Source: Porpolomopsis calyptriformis (lineage: Eukaryota > Basidiomycota > Agaricomycetes > Agaricales > Hygrophoraceae). Taken from it: DNA of 64,000 nucleotides. The stretch spans positions 2,957,098 to 3,021,097 of the forward strand of contig OX621164.1 in assembly GCA_951640195.1 (NCBI GenBank). Reading direction: 5' to 3'. Below are positions 32,684 through 42,944 of this stretch, in pieces (the first letter of the stretch is position 1; each line of letters starts with the position of its first letter). Both the position numbers and the translations under genes were made by a program. Under the pieces are notes generated by a model. That model searched no databases. It saw only the letters and a program-made list of their open reading frames with translations, and was not told the DNA's origin.

Positions 32684-34495
32684 TTAAAGTATTCCATATA
32701 CACCTTCAACTAATGCTCTTCTCATAAAAGGCACGAATATTTTCACATAAACTTCCACTGCCCCGCTTATAACTCTTTCCTCAACATCAACTGTCCTTTC
32801 CTCGCTCCACTTTTTACACACACTCTTCTCATACTCCAATAGTGCACTCAACCCCTCATCCAGCACGCCTTCCAACACCTCCAACAGCTCATCCATAACC
32901 CCGATAGGTGCCAACAGCCGCAGCCCATTCAATGTACCCAGCAGCTTATTTGTAAACTCTGCCAGTGGTCGGTATGACCCAAGTACTGCAGGCGGGATGT
33001 GTGCCGGTCCGGCGACGGTCGGCGAGGTAGCAGTCGGAGGTGCTGATACTGATGATGACGATGTAATGAGCCATTTCGAAGGCAGAACGGGCCCCGCGAT
33101 CTTCCCACCACCACTCTTCATCGCACCGCGCACTCGCGCTACCCATTGTGTACCCGCCTCTTTAAGTTCCCTCCCGACCCCCTTCCCGACGGCCTCGCAA
33201 AACAGCCCGTCAAGCACACCCCGAAAGTCCATCCCGACCCGGGCAAACGCCGTCGCGCAGTAGGTCAGCTGCGTGAGCAGGGACGAATGCGCGGAAGGGA
33301 CGAGCGGGAGCAGCGTCTTCAATGGTGGGAGGAGGTGCGTGGTGAGAGCATGAGAGCCGTAAGTTGATATGAGCGTGTACAGAACTGCATCCGAGGATGG
33401 AACCGGTGGTGGTGGTATTAGCCGTCCCGTTTTCAATGATGGATCGGAGGACGGGGAGCGTTCAAGAAAGATGGTGGTGTATTGTGTAATGATGTCGTAG
33501 ACTCCTTCTCGCCATAAATCAATATATTTCCGAAGATACCTCCCAACGTCCTCCCTCCCTCTCTCGCCCAATTGATTTCCACCCTCGGACGCGCCCACGC
33601 TCAAGATCAACGCCTGCACGTCCCGTCCGCAGCCGTCCAACGAGGCCCGTAGACACTCCTCCCTGCCGCCCAAAAACGCGACGGCGATCTCCTCCTCGGA
33701 GTCAAAGACGGCCATCTTGCGCAGGAAGTTGACGGCTTTCCAGAGCGCGGGTAGCTTGCGGTTCGGCTCGCGGAGGGTGGTGAGCAGGGTGAGGAGCATC
33801 TGGGAGATCGAGTGGTGGACTTCGGCGCGGATGGAGTGGAGGATGGCTGGTGGGGCGGTCTCAGTGGGGGAAGGGGAGGAGAGCGAGGCTGAGAGGGAGG
33901 AGGTGTGTGAAGCTAGGGAGAGGGCCTCTGAAAAGTATCCGTTTCGGACGCAGGTGTCGATCAGGATGGGGATGTCGAGTATGTCCCTGATCTTGTCGTG
34001 TTGCTCGAGCACGACCCTGGCCCTTTTTCGCTCGCGGAGGACGTGGTCGGTGTCTTCGCGCCATCTGGATACGGTGTCGTCGAACTTGGGGAGGGAGTGT
34101 TGGAGGAGGCTGTCGAGGGAGGCTGAGAGGGAGGTGAGGGAGGAGGAGAGGGAGGTGGTGGCGTGGTGGAGGGTGAGGAAGGTCGGGTAGGAGGCGTGCG
34201 TGAGCGAGGTTAGTGAGGATGTGAGGTGGTGCGATTGGGTTTGAAGGGAGGTGGGTTCGGAGAAGAGGGTGGGCAGGGGGAGGTTGATGAGATGGGATAG
34301 GTAGAGCTGAGAGGAGGGATTGTTGAGTAGCGAGTGGGATTCGGGGGAGGTTGATGAAAGAATGTCGGTCAATGTTGTCGGTTCATTCTCGTCGTCGACG
34401 TTGGGAAGGGCTGGAGCGGTGGGAGGAACGAGAGGAACGAGAGGAACGACGAGGGAAGTCATTTCGAGTACAGCACGTGTGATTGCATCCACCAT
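32684..34495 (-). CDS. COG8: Conserved oligomeric Golgi complex subunit 8 (Dor1-like)
   Basis: Lobe B subunit of the COG tethering complex, acting in retrograde traffic within the Golgi. An uninterrupted ORF of about 600 residues, unusual beside its intron-rich neighbours. The Dor1-type N-terminal half contains YLSHLINLPLPTLFSEP, then HATTSLSSSLTSLSASLDSL and DILDIPILIDTCVRNGYFSEAL, which is the most characteristic block. It continues with LWKAVNFLRKM and FLGGREECLRASL. Two in-frame ATGs are possible, 34495 (MVDAITRAVLEM) and 34462 (MTSLVVPLVPL). If the NACHT gene begins at 34494, the two genes would share the four bases CATG at their starts, so 34462 may be the real one. Confidence 0.82.
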   Translation of the reverse strand: MVDAITRAVLEMTSLVVPLVPLVPPTAPALPNVDDENEPTTLTDILSSTSPESHSLLNNPSSQLYLSHLINLPLPTLFSEPTSLQTQSHHLTSSLTSLTHASYPTFLTLHHATTSLSSSLTSLSASLDSLLQHSLPKFDDTVSRWREDTDHVLRERKRARVVLEQHDKIRDILDIPILIDTCVRNGYFSEALSLASHTSSLSASLSSPSPTETAPPAILHSIRAEVHHSISQMLLTLLTTLREPNRKLPALWKAVNFLRKMAVFDSEEEIAVAFLGGREECLRASLDGCGRDVQALILSVGASEGGNQLGERGREDVGRYLRKYIDLWREGVYDIITQYTTIFLERSPSSDPSLKTGRLIPPPPVPSSDAVLYTLISTYGSHALTTHLLPPLKTLLPLVPSAHSSLLTQLTYCATAFARVGMDFRGVLDGLFCEAVGKGVGRELKEAGTQWVARVRGAMKSGGGKIAGPVLPSKWLITSSSSVSAPPTATSPTVAGPAHIPPAVLGSYRPLAEFTNKLLGTLNGLRLLAPIGVMDELLEVLEGVLDEGLSALLEYEKSVCKKWSEERTVDVEERVISGAVEVYVKIFVPFMRRALVEGVYGIL

Positions 34496-34601
34496 GACCT
34501 CGTCTACCACTCACATTCACGCACTTCACAGTACATTCAACATCGTCAAGGGTAATCAACTCATCCAAAACATCGATCCGCAAGGTGAGTTGGCACTTGG
34601 T

Positions 34602-34750
34602 AGTAAGCAAGGTGGCTGTCCTTAGAACATCGAGCTCACTGGACAGAGGTGCAGTTATTTCCACAGGAGAAAGCTGTTGCACGAGCTGTGGAAATAACTG
34701 CACCTCTGTCCAGTAAGCTTGAGGTTCTAAGGATGGCCACCTTGCTTTCT
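34602..34750. repeat. 65-bp inverted repeat at the head of the NACHT gene
   Basis: Arms 34602-34666 and 34686-34750 are reverse complements with about 6 mismatches in 65 positions, around a 19-nt loop. The right arm is the 5' coding part of the NACHT ORF (..VEITAPLSSKLEVLRMATLL). Read on the minus strand, the left arm gives almost the same peptide (VEITAPLSSELDVLRTATLL). The inner 30 bp of each arm are identical. The repeat lies between divergent COG8 and NACHT genes. Confidence 0.85.
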
Positions 34751-36588
34751 GCCCCTCCTTTCTCTTCCTCTCTTCTTCCGCCAGCCTCATTGCCGTCAGC
34801 TCTTTCGTCCCTAGGTGAACACCTCCCACATGCCATCTTTGCTCCTTTCAACTGCAAGGATCGAGCGCGATGCTTGCAAGGCACAAGAACAGATATTCTT
34901 GAACAGATCTTTCGCTGGATTGGTCTCGATGATTTACAACGCCCCAGGGAGACTGATACTGTTGCGACAAATACCTGTATCTTTTGGATCAACGGATCGG
35001 CTGGGACTGGGAAAACCTCGATTGCTTACACCGTCGCGGAGGAGTGTATAACTGGTGGTGTTCTTGGCGCAAGCTTTTTCTGCTCTCGTGACGATGCCGA
35101 TTGCAGCAATCCGAATCTGATCTTCCCCACCATCGCTTACCAGCTCGCGATCTTTAACGCTTTGTTCAGAGCGGAGGTCACTCGTACAATACGATTGAAT
35201 CCTGACATTGGCTTTACCACCCCCCTATATCAACTCCAAGAACTCATCATAAAACCTCTTCGGATACTCGGGAGCTCATTCTCACCATGTGTCGTTGTAT
35301 TGGACGCACTCGACGAATGCAAAGAAACTGGGACGACCTCAGTGATCTTATCGTCACTCGCTCACCATGTCGATGAACTGTTCCCATTGAAGTTCTTAGT
35401 GACCAGTCGGCCCGAAAGGCATATTACCACCATCTTTAAATCAAGCAAATTCATCCCGGTCACTCAGCGATACGTTTTGCATGAGGTGGAGTTAGGCGTT
35501 GTACAAAGTGATATCAAACACTACCTTTCGACCAAGCTTGCTTCCACGCGAGAGTTCCATCAACTCGAAAACGAATGGCCCTCCGCAGCAGATATCGATG
35601 CCTTGACGCGAATGTCTTTTGGACTTTTCATCTTTGCCTCAACGTCAGTCGGATTCATCGAAGATCGAAACTATTGCGACCCGAAACACCAACTTACGCG
35701 TCTCCTGTGTAATGCACCCACGGCAACGGAGGACTTGTCCCCGCATTACAACCTTGATCGATTATACACTCAAGTGTTGAACCATGCATTTCCTGACATA
35801 TCTTCCCATCTTTCTGGTCGGTTAAAGAAGATTCTAGGCACAATCGTTCTCCTCCGAGACCCCCTCTCGTCAGTTGCTCTCGAACGCTTGTTAGGCATGC
35901 CATCGCGTATGGTTGGAATGACCCTTCAATATCTTCATTCGGTGATCGTGGTTCCTGATGATGACACCCAAGCCATTCGAACCCTTCATCCATCATTTGT
36001 CGACTTCATAACAGATCCGACTCGATGTCCGAATCCAAAATATGTTGTTGACTCCCAGACGCAACATACGCTAATTGCGTGCGCCTGTCTTGATACTATG
36101 AAACGGCTCAAACGAGATATATGTGGAATAGGAAACCCGACCTTGCTCAATAGCGAGGTGGACAACCTTCCTACCCGTGTTATGACATTCATCCCATCCG
36201 AACTGCAGTATGCATGTCGTCACTGGACTTGGCACCTAGAAAACGCGACGTTCTCTGAGATTCTCGTCGAGCTCGTGAACCATTTTTGTTTAAACTATCT
36301 ACTATACTGGGTTGAGGCGCTGAGTCTGATGGGAGATCTTCGAAATGGTCTGCTTGCATTAGATTGCGCACAAAAGGCGATTTCTGTATGTTGTCTTCCC
36401 TCTTCTCAACGACCAATGCTCATCTGATTCTGCAGAGAGCGGATAGTGAGATGACTGATGCCAGGGATTTACTTGATGACTGTGAGCGGTTTACCCGGGA
36501 ATTCTTCTCGATTATCAATAGCTCCTCGCTTCAAATATACCACTCGGCGTTACTGTTCACTCCTCAGGAAAGCTTAATGAAAGCTTAA
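34733..36588 (+). CDS. NACHT-domain (STAND/NLR) protein, separated from its WD40 part
   Basis: Basidiomycete NLR-type signalling NTPase. After a ~65-residue leader comes NCKDRARCLQGTRTDILEQI, the usual pre-NACHT linker. The NACHT domain has Walker A GSAGTGKTSIAYTVAE, Walker B CVVVLDALDEC, sensor SRPERHI, and the C-terminal helical part to LLALDCAQKAIS. Intron 36386-36435 joins this to RADSEMTDARDLLDDCERF. The ORF then reads TPQESLMKA and stops at TAA 36586-36588. That stop comes from a tandem 11-bp duplication; with a single copy, the frame would run straight into the WD40 ORF that starts at 36588. The start is the first ATG of the open frame. An alternative start at 34494 with an intron 34585-34646 would add a leader reading STFNIVKGNQ, similar to leaders of related fungal NLRs. 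Split gene or bicistronic transcript are both possible. Confidence 0.8.
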
Positions 36589-36591
36589 TGA
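36570..36591 (+). repeat. 11-bp tandem duplication creating TAATG
   Basis: The 11-mer AAGCTTAATGA occurs twice in direct succession. One copy keeps NACHT and WD40 in a single frame (PQESLMKKIYGRELDLPV). Two copies put a TAA stop at 36586-36588 that overlaps the ATG at 36588-36590. Confidence 0.9.
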
Positions 36592-38576
36592 AAAAGATAT
36601 ATGGGAGAGAGCTGGACCTTCCGGTGAAAATATGCAATGGATTGGACAAGAGGTGGAATCCGTGCGTACGGACGATAGAAGGACATTCCAGTCTAGTTCC
36701 ATCAGTCGCATTCTCCCCCGATGGCACGCGTATCGTGTCTGGATCCTACGACAAAACCGTTCAGCTGTGGGACGTGGCCAGCGGTGCAAATCTGAACACC
36801 CTCAACGGACATTCCAACTGGGTATTTTCGGTCGCATTCTCTCCAGATGGCAGGGTTATAGCATCTGGATCCCACGACAAAACCCTTCGCTTTTGGGACG
36901 CAGTCAGCGGAGCGCCTCTGAACACCCTCAAGGGACATTCCGAATCGATAACATCGGTCTCATTCTCCCCTGATGGTACCCGTGTCGTCTCTGGATCCAA
37001 CGACAATACCGTTCGACTGTGGGATGCAACCAGCGGTGCCCATCTGAAGACCATGGAGGGACATATCGCCGTGGTAGGATCGGTTTCATTCTCCCCTGAT
37101 GGCACGCGTATTGTGTCTGGATCTATGGACGAAACTATTCGCCTGTGGGACGCAGCTAATGGTGCACATCTGTACACCCTCCAGGGACATTCCAGGTCCA
37201 TAAATTCGGTCTCATTCTCCCCTGATGGTACCCGTGTCGTCTCTGGATCCAACGACAATACCGTTCGACTGTGGGATGCAACCAGCGGTGCCCATATGAA
37301 GACCATGGAGGGACATGTCGCCGTGGTAGGATCGGTTTCATTCTCCCCTGATGGCACGCGTATTGTGTCTGGATCTATGGACGGAACTATTCGCCTGTGG
37401 GACGCAGCTAATGGTGCACATCTGTACACTCTCGAGGGACATTCCAGCACCATAAATTCGGTCTCATTCTCCCCTGATGGTACCCGTGTCGCCTCTGGAT
37501 CTGACGACCACACCGTTCGCCTTTGGGACGCAACCAGCAGTGCGCCTCTGAACAACCTCAAAGGACATTTCCTCAACACAAATTTGGTCTCATTCTCCCC
37601 AGACGGCACGCTTATCGTGTCTGGATCTACCGGCGGAACTCTTCGCCTGTGGGACGCAGTCAGTGGTGCACATCTGCACACCCTCGAGGGACATTCAAGC
37701 CCGATAGAATCAGTCGCATTCTCCCTGGACGGCAGGCGCATTGTGTCTGGATCCCTCGATCGTACTATTCGGCTGTGGGACACAGCCAATGGTGCACCTC
37801 TGAACACCACCGAGGAAAATTCCTACCCCATATTTTCGGTCGCATTCTCCCCAGATGGCACACGTATCGTGTCTGGATCCTACAGCAACACTGTTCACCT
37901 TTGGGACGCAGTCAGTGGCGCACTTCTGAAGGCCCTTAGGGGACATCTCGGCTCAATAAACTCGGTCTCATTCTCCCCAGATGGCACGCGTATCGTGTCG
38001 GGATCCGACGACGACACTGTTCGACTGTGGGACGCAGTCAGCGGTAAACGATCGGAGACCCTCAAGGGGCATTCGCACACGGTACGATTGGTTGCATTCT
38101 CCCCAGATAGCACGCGTATCGCGTCTGGATCTGCCGACGGGACTGTTCGCCTGTGGGATGCAGTTAGCGGTGCACATCTGCACACCCTCGATGGACATTC
38201 CGGTTTGACAGAATCATTCGCATTTTCCCCCGATAGCATGCGTATCGTGACTGGATCCAACGACAAGACTGTTCGGTTGTGGGACGTAGTCAGCGGTAAA
38301 CATCTGAAGACCTTCGCAGCACATTTCAGCTTAGTTGAATCAATCGCGCAATCGTTTACTGATGGTCAAGACTCAACCAGTCTAGTGTTCGGTTTTATCG
38401 CGGATGACGGGTGGGCTTACTCGATTACCCGGAAGCAACGGCTTCTTTGGATTCCGGTCTCTTACAGACCAGACGTGCAGGCTGCGAGGGGGGATCGTGT
38501 GGTCTTCGGCACAGGGAATGGTCGTGTCATTATCCTTGATTTTGCATCCGTGGATTCTTATTTTCGTTTTTCGTAA
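36588..38576 (+). CDS. WD40 beta-propeller sensor part of the NLR (13 near-identical repeats)
   Basis: A 662-residue ORF starting MKKIYGRELDLPVKICNGL, which is the normal hinge of NACHT-WD40 proteins. Thirteen WD40 repeats of 42 residues follow (pattern GHS..SVSFSPDGTRIVSGS.D.TVRLWDA), then a degenerate final blade and the tail LLWIPVSYRPDVQAARG. Repeats 3-4 and 5-6 form two nearly identical doublets 252 bp apart. This high internal identity marks concerted evolution, as known for allorecognition NLRs of the HNWD kind (het-d, het-e, het-r of Podospora). In those proteins the repeats read non-self ligands. Here the ORF is out of frame with the NACHT part by an 11-bp duplication. It could be read by reinitiation at the overlapping TAATG, or be a broken allele. 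The role as sensor is by analogy only. Confidence 0.8.
   Translation: MKKIYGRELDLPVKICNGLDKRWNPCVRTIEGHSSLVPSVAFSPDGTRIVSGSYDKTVQLWDVASGANLNTLNGHSNWVFSVAFSPDGRVIASGSHDKTLRFWDAVSGAPLNTLKGHSESITSVSFSPDGTRVVSGSNDNTVRLWDATSGAHLKTMEGHIAVVGSVSFSPDGTRIVSGSMDETIRLWDAANGAHLYTLQGHSRSINSVSFSPDGTRVVSGSNDNTVRLWDATSGAHMKTMEGHVAVVGSVSFSPDGTRIVSGSMDGTIRLWDAANGAHLYTLEGHSSTINSVSFSPDGTRVASGSDDHTVRLWDATSSAPLNNLKGHFLNTNLVSFSPDGTLIVSGSTGGTLRLWDAVSGAHLHTLEGHSSPIESVAFSLDGRRIVSGSLDRTIRLWDTANGAPLNTTEENSYPIFSVAFSPDGTRIVSGSYSNTVHLWDAVSGALLKALRGHLGSINSVSFSPDGTRIVSGSDDDTVRLWDAVSGKRSETLKGHSHTVRLVAFSPDSTRIASGSADGTVRLWDAVSGAHLHTLDGHSGLTESFAFSPDSMRIVTGSNDKTVRLWDVVSGKHLKTFAAHFSLVESIAQSFTDGQDSTSLVFGFIADDGWAYSITRKQRLLWIPVSYRPDVQAARGDRVVFGTGNGRVIILDFASVDSYFRFS
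36680..38330 (+). repeat. 126-bp WD40 repeat array
   Basis: Thirteen tandem units of 126 bp, many above 85-90% identical by eye. Units 3+4 and 5+6 differ at only a few bases over 252 bp. Changes concentrate at the codons just after GH and around SGS.D, the surface-exposed positions of a WD40 blade. Confidence 0.85.
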
Positions 38577-38745
38577 TTGATGCACGGCTTCGTTTCTGGC
38601 ATTTGATTTCGCCGTTAAGTAACACTTGACTATCGCGCACCTACTTTCGGATACATGACAAACGTAAACTAAAACGATGAAGGCAATCTTTCACCACTGA
38701 GATCGACCTGCTCTCGACTACTGCTACTACACACTTCATTTGCTC

Positions 38746-40465
38746 ATGTTCAACATCAAGTCCATCTTTCCAACTGGCAGACGTCTACTCAAACGGCGGC
38801 CAACGCACACTGACCACACAGGCGAAGACGAAGAGTATGTACCCGATATCGAGGATCATTCGATTGAGGAGCACGTGGAGCCCGCAGCCCCATCGCGACA
38901 CCGGGCCACGCAGAGTGAGGACACCCGCCGGGGCGGGGGCGACCTTGGCTCGATAGAGAACGAGGTGCGAGCGCTGCGGAGAGAAAAGAGCGACCTGGCG
39001 AAGCACGCGGGGGACCTGGAGCGGAAACTGGAGCGCGCCATCAACGAGAACATGGCCCAGGCGGAGCACTTCAAGCGCGAGTCGTCCTACCACCGTAAAA
39101 CGCGCGATCTGCTCAAGGCCCGGGCGCTTGAGCTCTGGGATGCGGACGCTCTCCTGTCCAAGAGCGACGTGCCGAAGATTATCGGGATGATGGAGGATTT
39201 GAACCAGGAGATCCGACACGCGGCCGCCCGTGTATCGGAAGCGTTCACATTTGAAAAGAGAACGGAGGAGAAAACGCGGGGATCGAGGGAGGAGACGGCG
39301 GCGTACGACCAATCAAGGGAGAGTCTCGGAAGTAAAATGGTCCGTCTTCTGTACTCGAGGGAACACCAAGAGGATCGTACGCTGGTACTGATAGCTTTGC
39401 AAGCTAACATCAGCGTGTGCTGCCAACGGGTCATCTCTTCGGAATATTTCGACGAATCAAAATACGGACGGTTCCTGACGGAGGTGTGTAGAGGAATGCG
39501 CAAGACAGGTTAGTATTCAAAACACTATGTAAATTTATTATTGACACTCTTGAATTAATGTAGAAGAACAAGCAGTCTATGGGAGGTGGCGTGGGCTGAC
39601 CGGCGCACAGTTTCAAAGAATGCGGAAGGAATGGAAATTCAAGCCCGAGGAAGAATTGACGCGAAATATCGTATACCGTATTGTTGATACCATCATCCTC
39701 GCCGGGTCGAAGGAGAAACGATCGGCGATTCACGAGACGGTTGTTTCTAGCCTGGATGACCGGCTGTCGAAAATTGTGAAACTTGTGCTGCATTTGAACC
39801 GAGCGATGCGGGAGGATATTACGGCGGCCGATTTGGAAGCTTCGCTGGCTGTTCCGAGATCGAGATTCAACTCGCAGACGATGGCGAACGCGTTTGGGGA
39901 GAATCCGCCGCCGAGTAAATCTGGGAGAGAAGTGGTATTGTGTCCTTGTGAACTTGGTTTGAATCAGTACGTGAAACGACAAGGATCGGGAGGGGGAAGG
40001 GGAAAGGAAGAAGATGAACAAGATCCTCCAATTCGATACGACGGAACCATTCTTGTGAAGCCCAAAGTTGTCCTTGTGTCTATGGTAGAAGGCAGGGGTG
40101 AGGAGAGGGGAGAGGGTAGACGTGAAGACCGAGGGAAGGGTAAGGAGAGGGAGAGATACGAAGAGAGGGGAGATGGAAGGCACGAGAGACGCGAAGAGAG
40201 GGAGAGACGTGACGATCAGGTGAGGCACGAGGAGAGAGAGACGGAGGGGCAGGAATCGATGGGAAGACAAGAAGAAATGGAAAGACAAGAAGAGATGGAA
40301 AGACAGGCAGAGCTGGAGAGACGGGAGATGGAGATGGAGGATTTGTATGGGGAGGGTATGGGTGATGGCGGGGAATCGGGATTTGTGCCAGAAGATCAGG
40401 AGGAAATGGAGGAAGAGGTGAAGAAGGAGGGGAGGAAGCCAAAGGGGAAAGGGAAACGCAAGTGA
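38746..40465 (+). CDS. Coiled-coil protein of unknown function
   Basis: Two exons, 38746-39508 and 39564-40465. The N-terminal region has MFNIKSIFPTGRRLLKRRP and an acidic patch. A predicted coiled coil follows (roughly residues 65-130, SIENEVRALRREKSDLAKHAGDLERKLE), then a conserved-looking globular middle (VRLLYSREHQEDRTLVLIALQ, YGRWRGLTGAQFQRM). The tail is long, highly charged and low in complexity (ER/RE/EEM repeats, ending KPKGKGKRK). I do not recognise the family; proteins of this layout are common lineage-specific genes in Agaricomycetes. The start is the first ATG of the ORF; the codon at 38740 is TTG. It sits directly downstream of the NLR on the same strand. Confidence 0.7.
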
Positions 40466-40658
40466 TTTTATATGATATTCATGAAATTGACCGAAAATGG
40501 ATTATATCGGAGAATTAAAAGATTTAAAGTAAGAAAGGTAAAATTACGTATATGACGGAGTCTGAGGTTTAAAATTTAAACTCAATGGGTTGATCGTCTT
40601 TTTTGTTTCGATCGAATTTAATATATAAATATGCTTAAACACGCTCACCAGTCGTCAG

Positions 40659-41979
40659 ATGGCTTTCTTCTCCCTCCTCTCATCTCCCCGGGTAAGTGCC
40701 ACCACCTCTCTCTTCACCATTCCTCATCCCCGTTTCGCAGGCCATACAACATCATCTGTCATTCGACCTCACCCTATCCCAGCCCCCTCCCACCCCATCT
40801 CTCTTCCCCCACCCTTCCCGCCTCCCTCCCATCCCCTTGGAGATTATACTCCACATCCTCGAAGCCGCATATTATGACGAAAATCTCGAACCTAACAACC
40901 ACCTTCTTCGACAATGTGTCCTCGTCTCCACACTTTGGTCTCTACCCGCCCAGAAACTTCTATTCCGTAACGTTACCTTACGAAAACATGACGACTATCT
41001 ATCTTTCTGTTCTGCAGTCGACAGATCTACTCCCCGTGCACGATCTCTTGTACGCGCCGTACTATCCATGCGCGTCATCTTGGACCACAATCAACCCTTT
41101 GGCATCTCCCAGCGCTCCTTTGCACGCGCGGTCACGCTCTGCCCCAATCTTTACCACCTCACTCTCTCCCTCTACGGCTGCGGTGCCCCAGGCCAGGACA
41201 TCGTCGGTCTCCCCAACCTTTCACGCATGAGCCGTCCCGCTCCCTCTTTTGACCACGCCGCACTCGCCCTCTTGAAATCTGGCCCGCGTATCGCTGCCCT
41301 TCAGTTCAACAATTGGTCCGAGAACAGGCATTCTGTTATCCAGCTCTTGGACCTCTGGCCCTCCCTCAAGTCTCTGGTCGTCAGTGGCACACCACCCCAG
41401 CTGCCTTCCCCATCTTCAGAGCCATTCCCGTGTGCTCTTGAAGAATTCCGCATGAACTTTCAGACTCCCCCCTCCCTTGACTTTATGCGATGGCTGCTTC
41501 ACAATTCATCCGACTCTTTGAAAATCATCGAGCTCCAGCGCGAGCCTTCCTCCGACTTGCTCAACTATCTCATCCAAGCCCATGGTGCCAAACTCCACTC
41601 ACTCGCGCTCCCAGCGTGTGGTTCACATGAGCATGCTTTGGCACTCCAAAATTGCCAAAATCTTCGCGAACTCAGGATCGAGAATCCGTGGGCGTCACCT
41701 ATGGTTTACAGGAAGCTCCCGACCGTCCTCCAGCACGTCGCATTGGGTCTAGACAGAGACACCGCACTTCAGCCCGTCCTTGATGTTGTCAAATCCTGTC
41801 CATGGCTCAGAGCCGTCACGTTGCATATCTGGGACGGTGGGGAGCATCACCCGCAACTTCCCGCGCTCAAGATGGCATGTACCCATCGAGGCGTCGAACT
41901 GAGGATCACTCGCGATATCAGACTGTTCCGTACTATGATAGTCCGTTTTATTTCTCCCTCGCTCACTGCCCATTGTTGA
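40659..41979 (+). CDS. F-box-like / LRR-type protein
   Basis: Two exons, 40659-40691 and 40741-41979, joined in phase. The N-terminal part contains an F-box-like motif (LPPIPLEIILHILEAAYYDE, then LLRQCVLVSTLWSLPAQKLLFRNVTL). It is followed by irregular leucine-rich stretches (YHLTLSLYGCG, LDLWPSLKSLVVSG, NLRELRIENPW). This is the common Agaricomycete F-box architecture: the F-box would bind Skp1 in an SCF ubiquitin ligase and the LRRs a substrate. No specific substrate can be named. It lies between the coiled-coil gene and the HNH nuclease gene. Confidence 0.7.
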
Positions 41980-42944
41980 TACCAGCGCTCTTTCCAGCGA
42001 GGTGACCTCGTCCCTTCGGATTCCTTTCCTCGCGTTAAAACGCTAGAAACCGGTCAGTACATGCGTTCCACCGTGGATTTATCCGCTTCGGGGACATGAA
42101 AAAACTCTTTACGTCCGACAGACAATGACCTATCTATTCATCTCCGAACGACGCTTCAATCTGACAAGAAAAAGCCCGATACCACCACACGATCGATGTC
42201 TAAGCCGCTATTCAAGCGGCTATGAGGTACAGAAACAAAAACAACAATTAGCACACTTATTCCGTCTTTACGTTCTTTCTTGTCAATGTCAAAACAAGTG
42301 TAAATATTATCCACGGCCCTGCCCAGCATTATACCACTAGCGGAAGGGAGACTACCGTTACACGTTTTACCATTGTGCTGCCCCAATTGCTGCTTCTCAG
42401 ACCATGCTTCTCGGTTCTGGCAGTGACGCCGAAGGATTTTCCGGGGCAAGAGAGGGCGTACACATAATACCAATGCGAATGGGGTCTTGCATTAAGTGAA
42501 TATGCGATATATTGCAATCGCGTACGCACTTCTCTCTCATTTCAACAGGTAGATCTATCAAAATAAAGGCGGGACACAGGTCGATTGCCCATTTTTATCC
42601 CGAGGTCTGGCCTTGCCTTGATCCATCTGCCATACTTGCGCCTGCTGCGAGGCCCCTCCGGGCTACCATGTCCAGAAATATCTTCATGGGGGGCAATGGG
42701 AAGTTCAAGTTGATGGCATCGCTGCGTCGTTTGCACTGGGTCGCTGGACAGCATGCAGCGTCAAACTTGCGGTGCAGAACGATACGAAGAAGGAAGTATG
42801 AAGGGCACCAAGTTTTGTGACCGATGACTTTTGATTGAGCATGATCACTTCAAGTACGGAGTGTCCGAGTTCCAGGCCAGGCACAGTACTGGAGATTGTA
42901 ACTTGCGAAGGGACTGATTTCACTGTGCCATTTGCAGACTGGAT
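41980..42944. other. Intergenic stretch before the HNH gene 3' end
   Basis: Nearly 1 kb with no convincing gene of its own. The portion 42705-42923 is open on the minus strand and could be a last exon of the HNH gene. The piece around 42776-42830 resembles the sequence that replaces the WD40 array in the two downstream fragments (46452-46490 and 51557-51595). No RNA gene was seen. Confidence 0.4.

Noticed and set aside
36761..37810. 349-codon minus-strand ORF
   Set aside because: Shadow of the 126-bp WD40 array; it carries repeat periodicity but no protein family signal.
36589..38576. WD40 ORF as an independent WD-repeat gene
   Set aside because: Its first residues are the standard NACHT-WD40 hinge and the frame joins the NACHT ORF when one 11-mer is removed, so it is part of a split receptor rather than a separate gene by origin.
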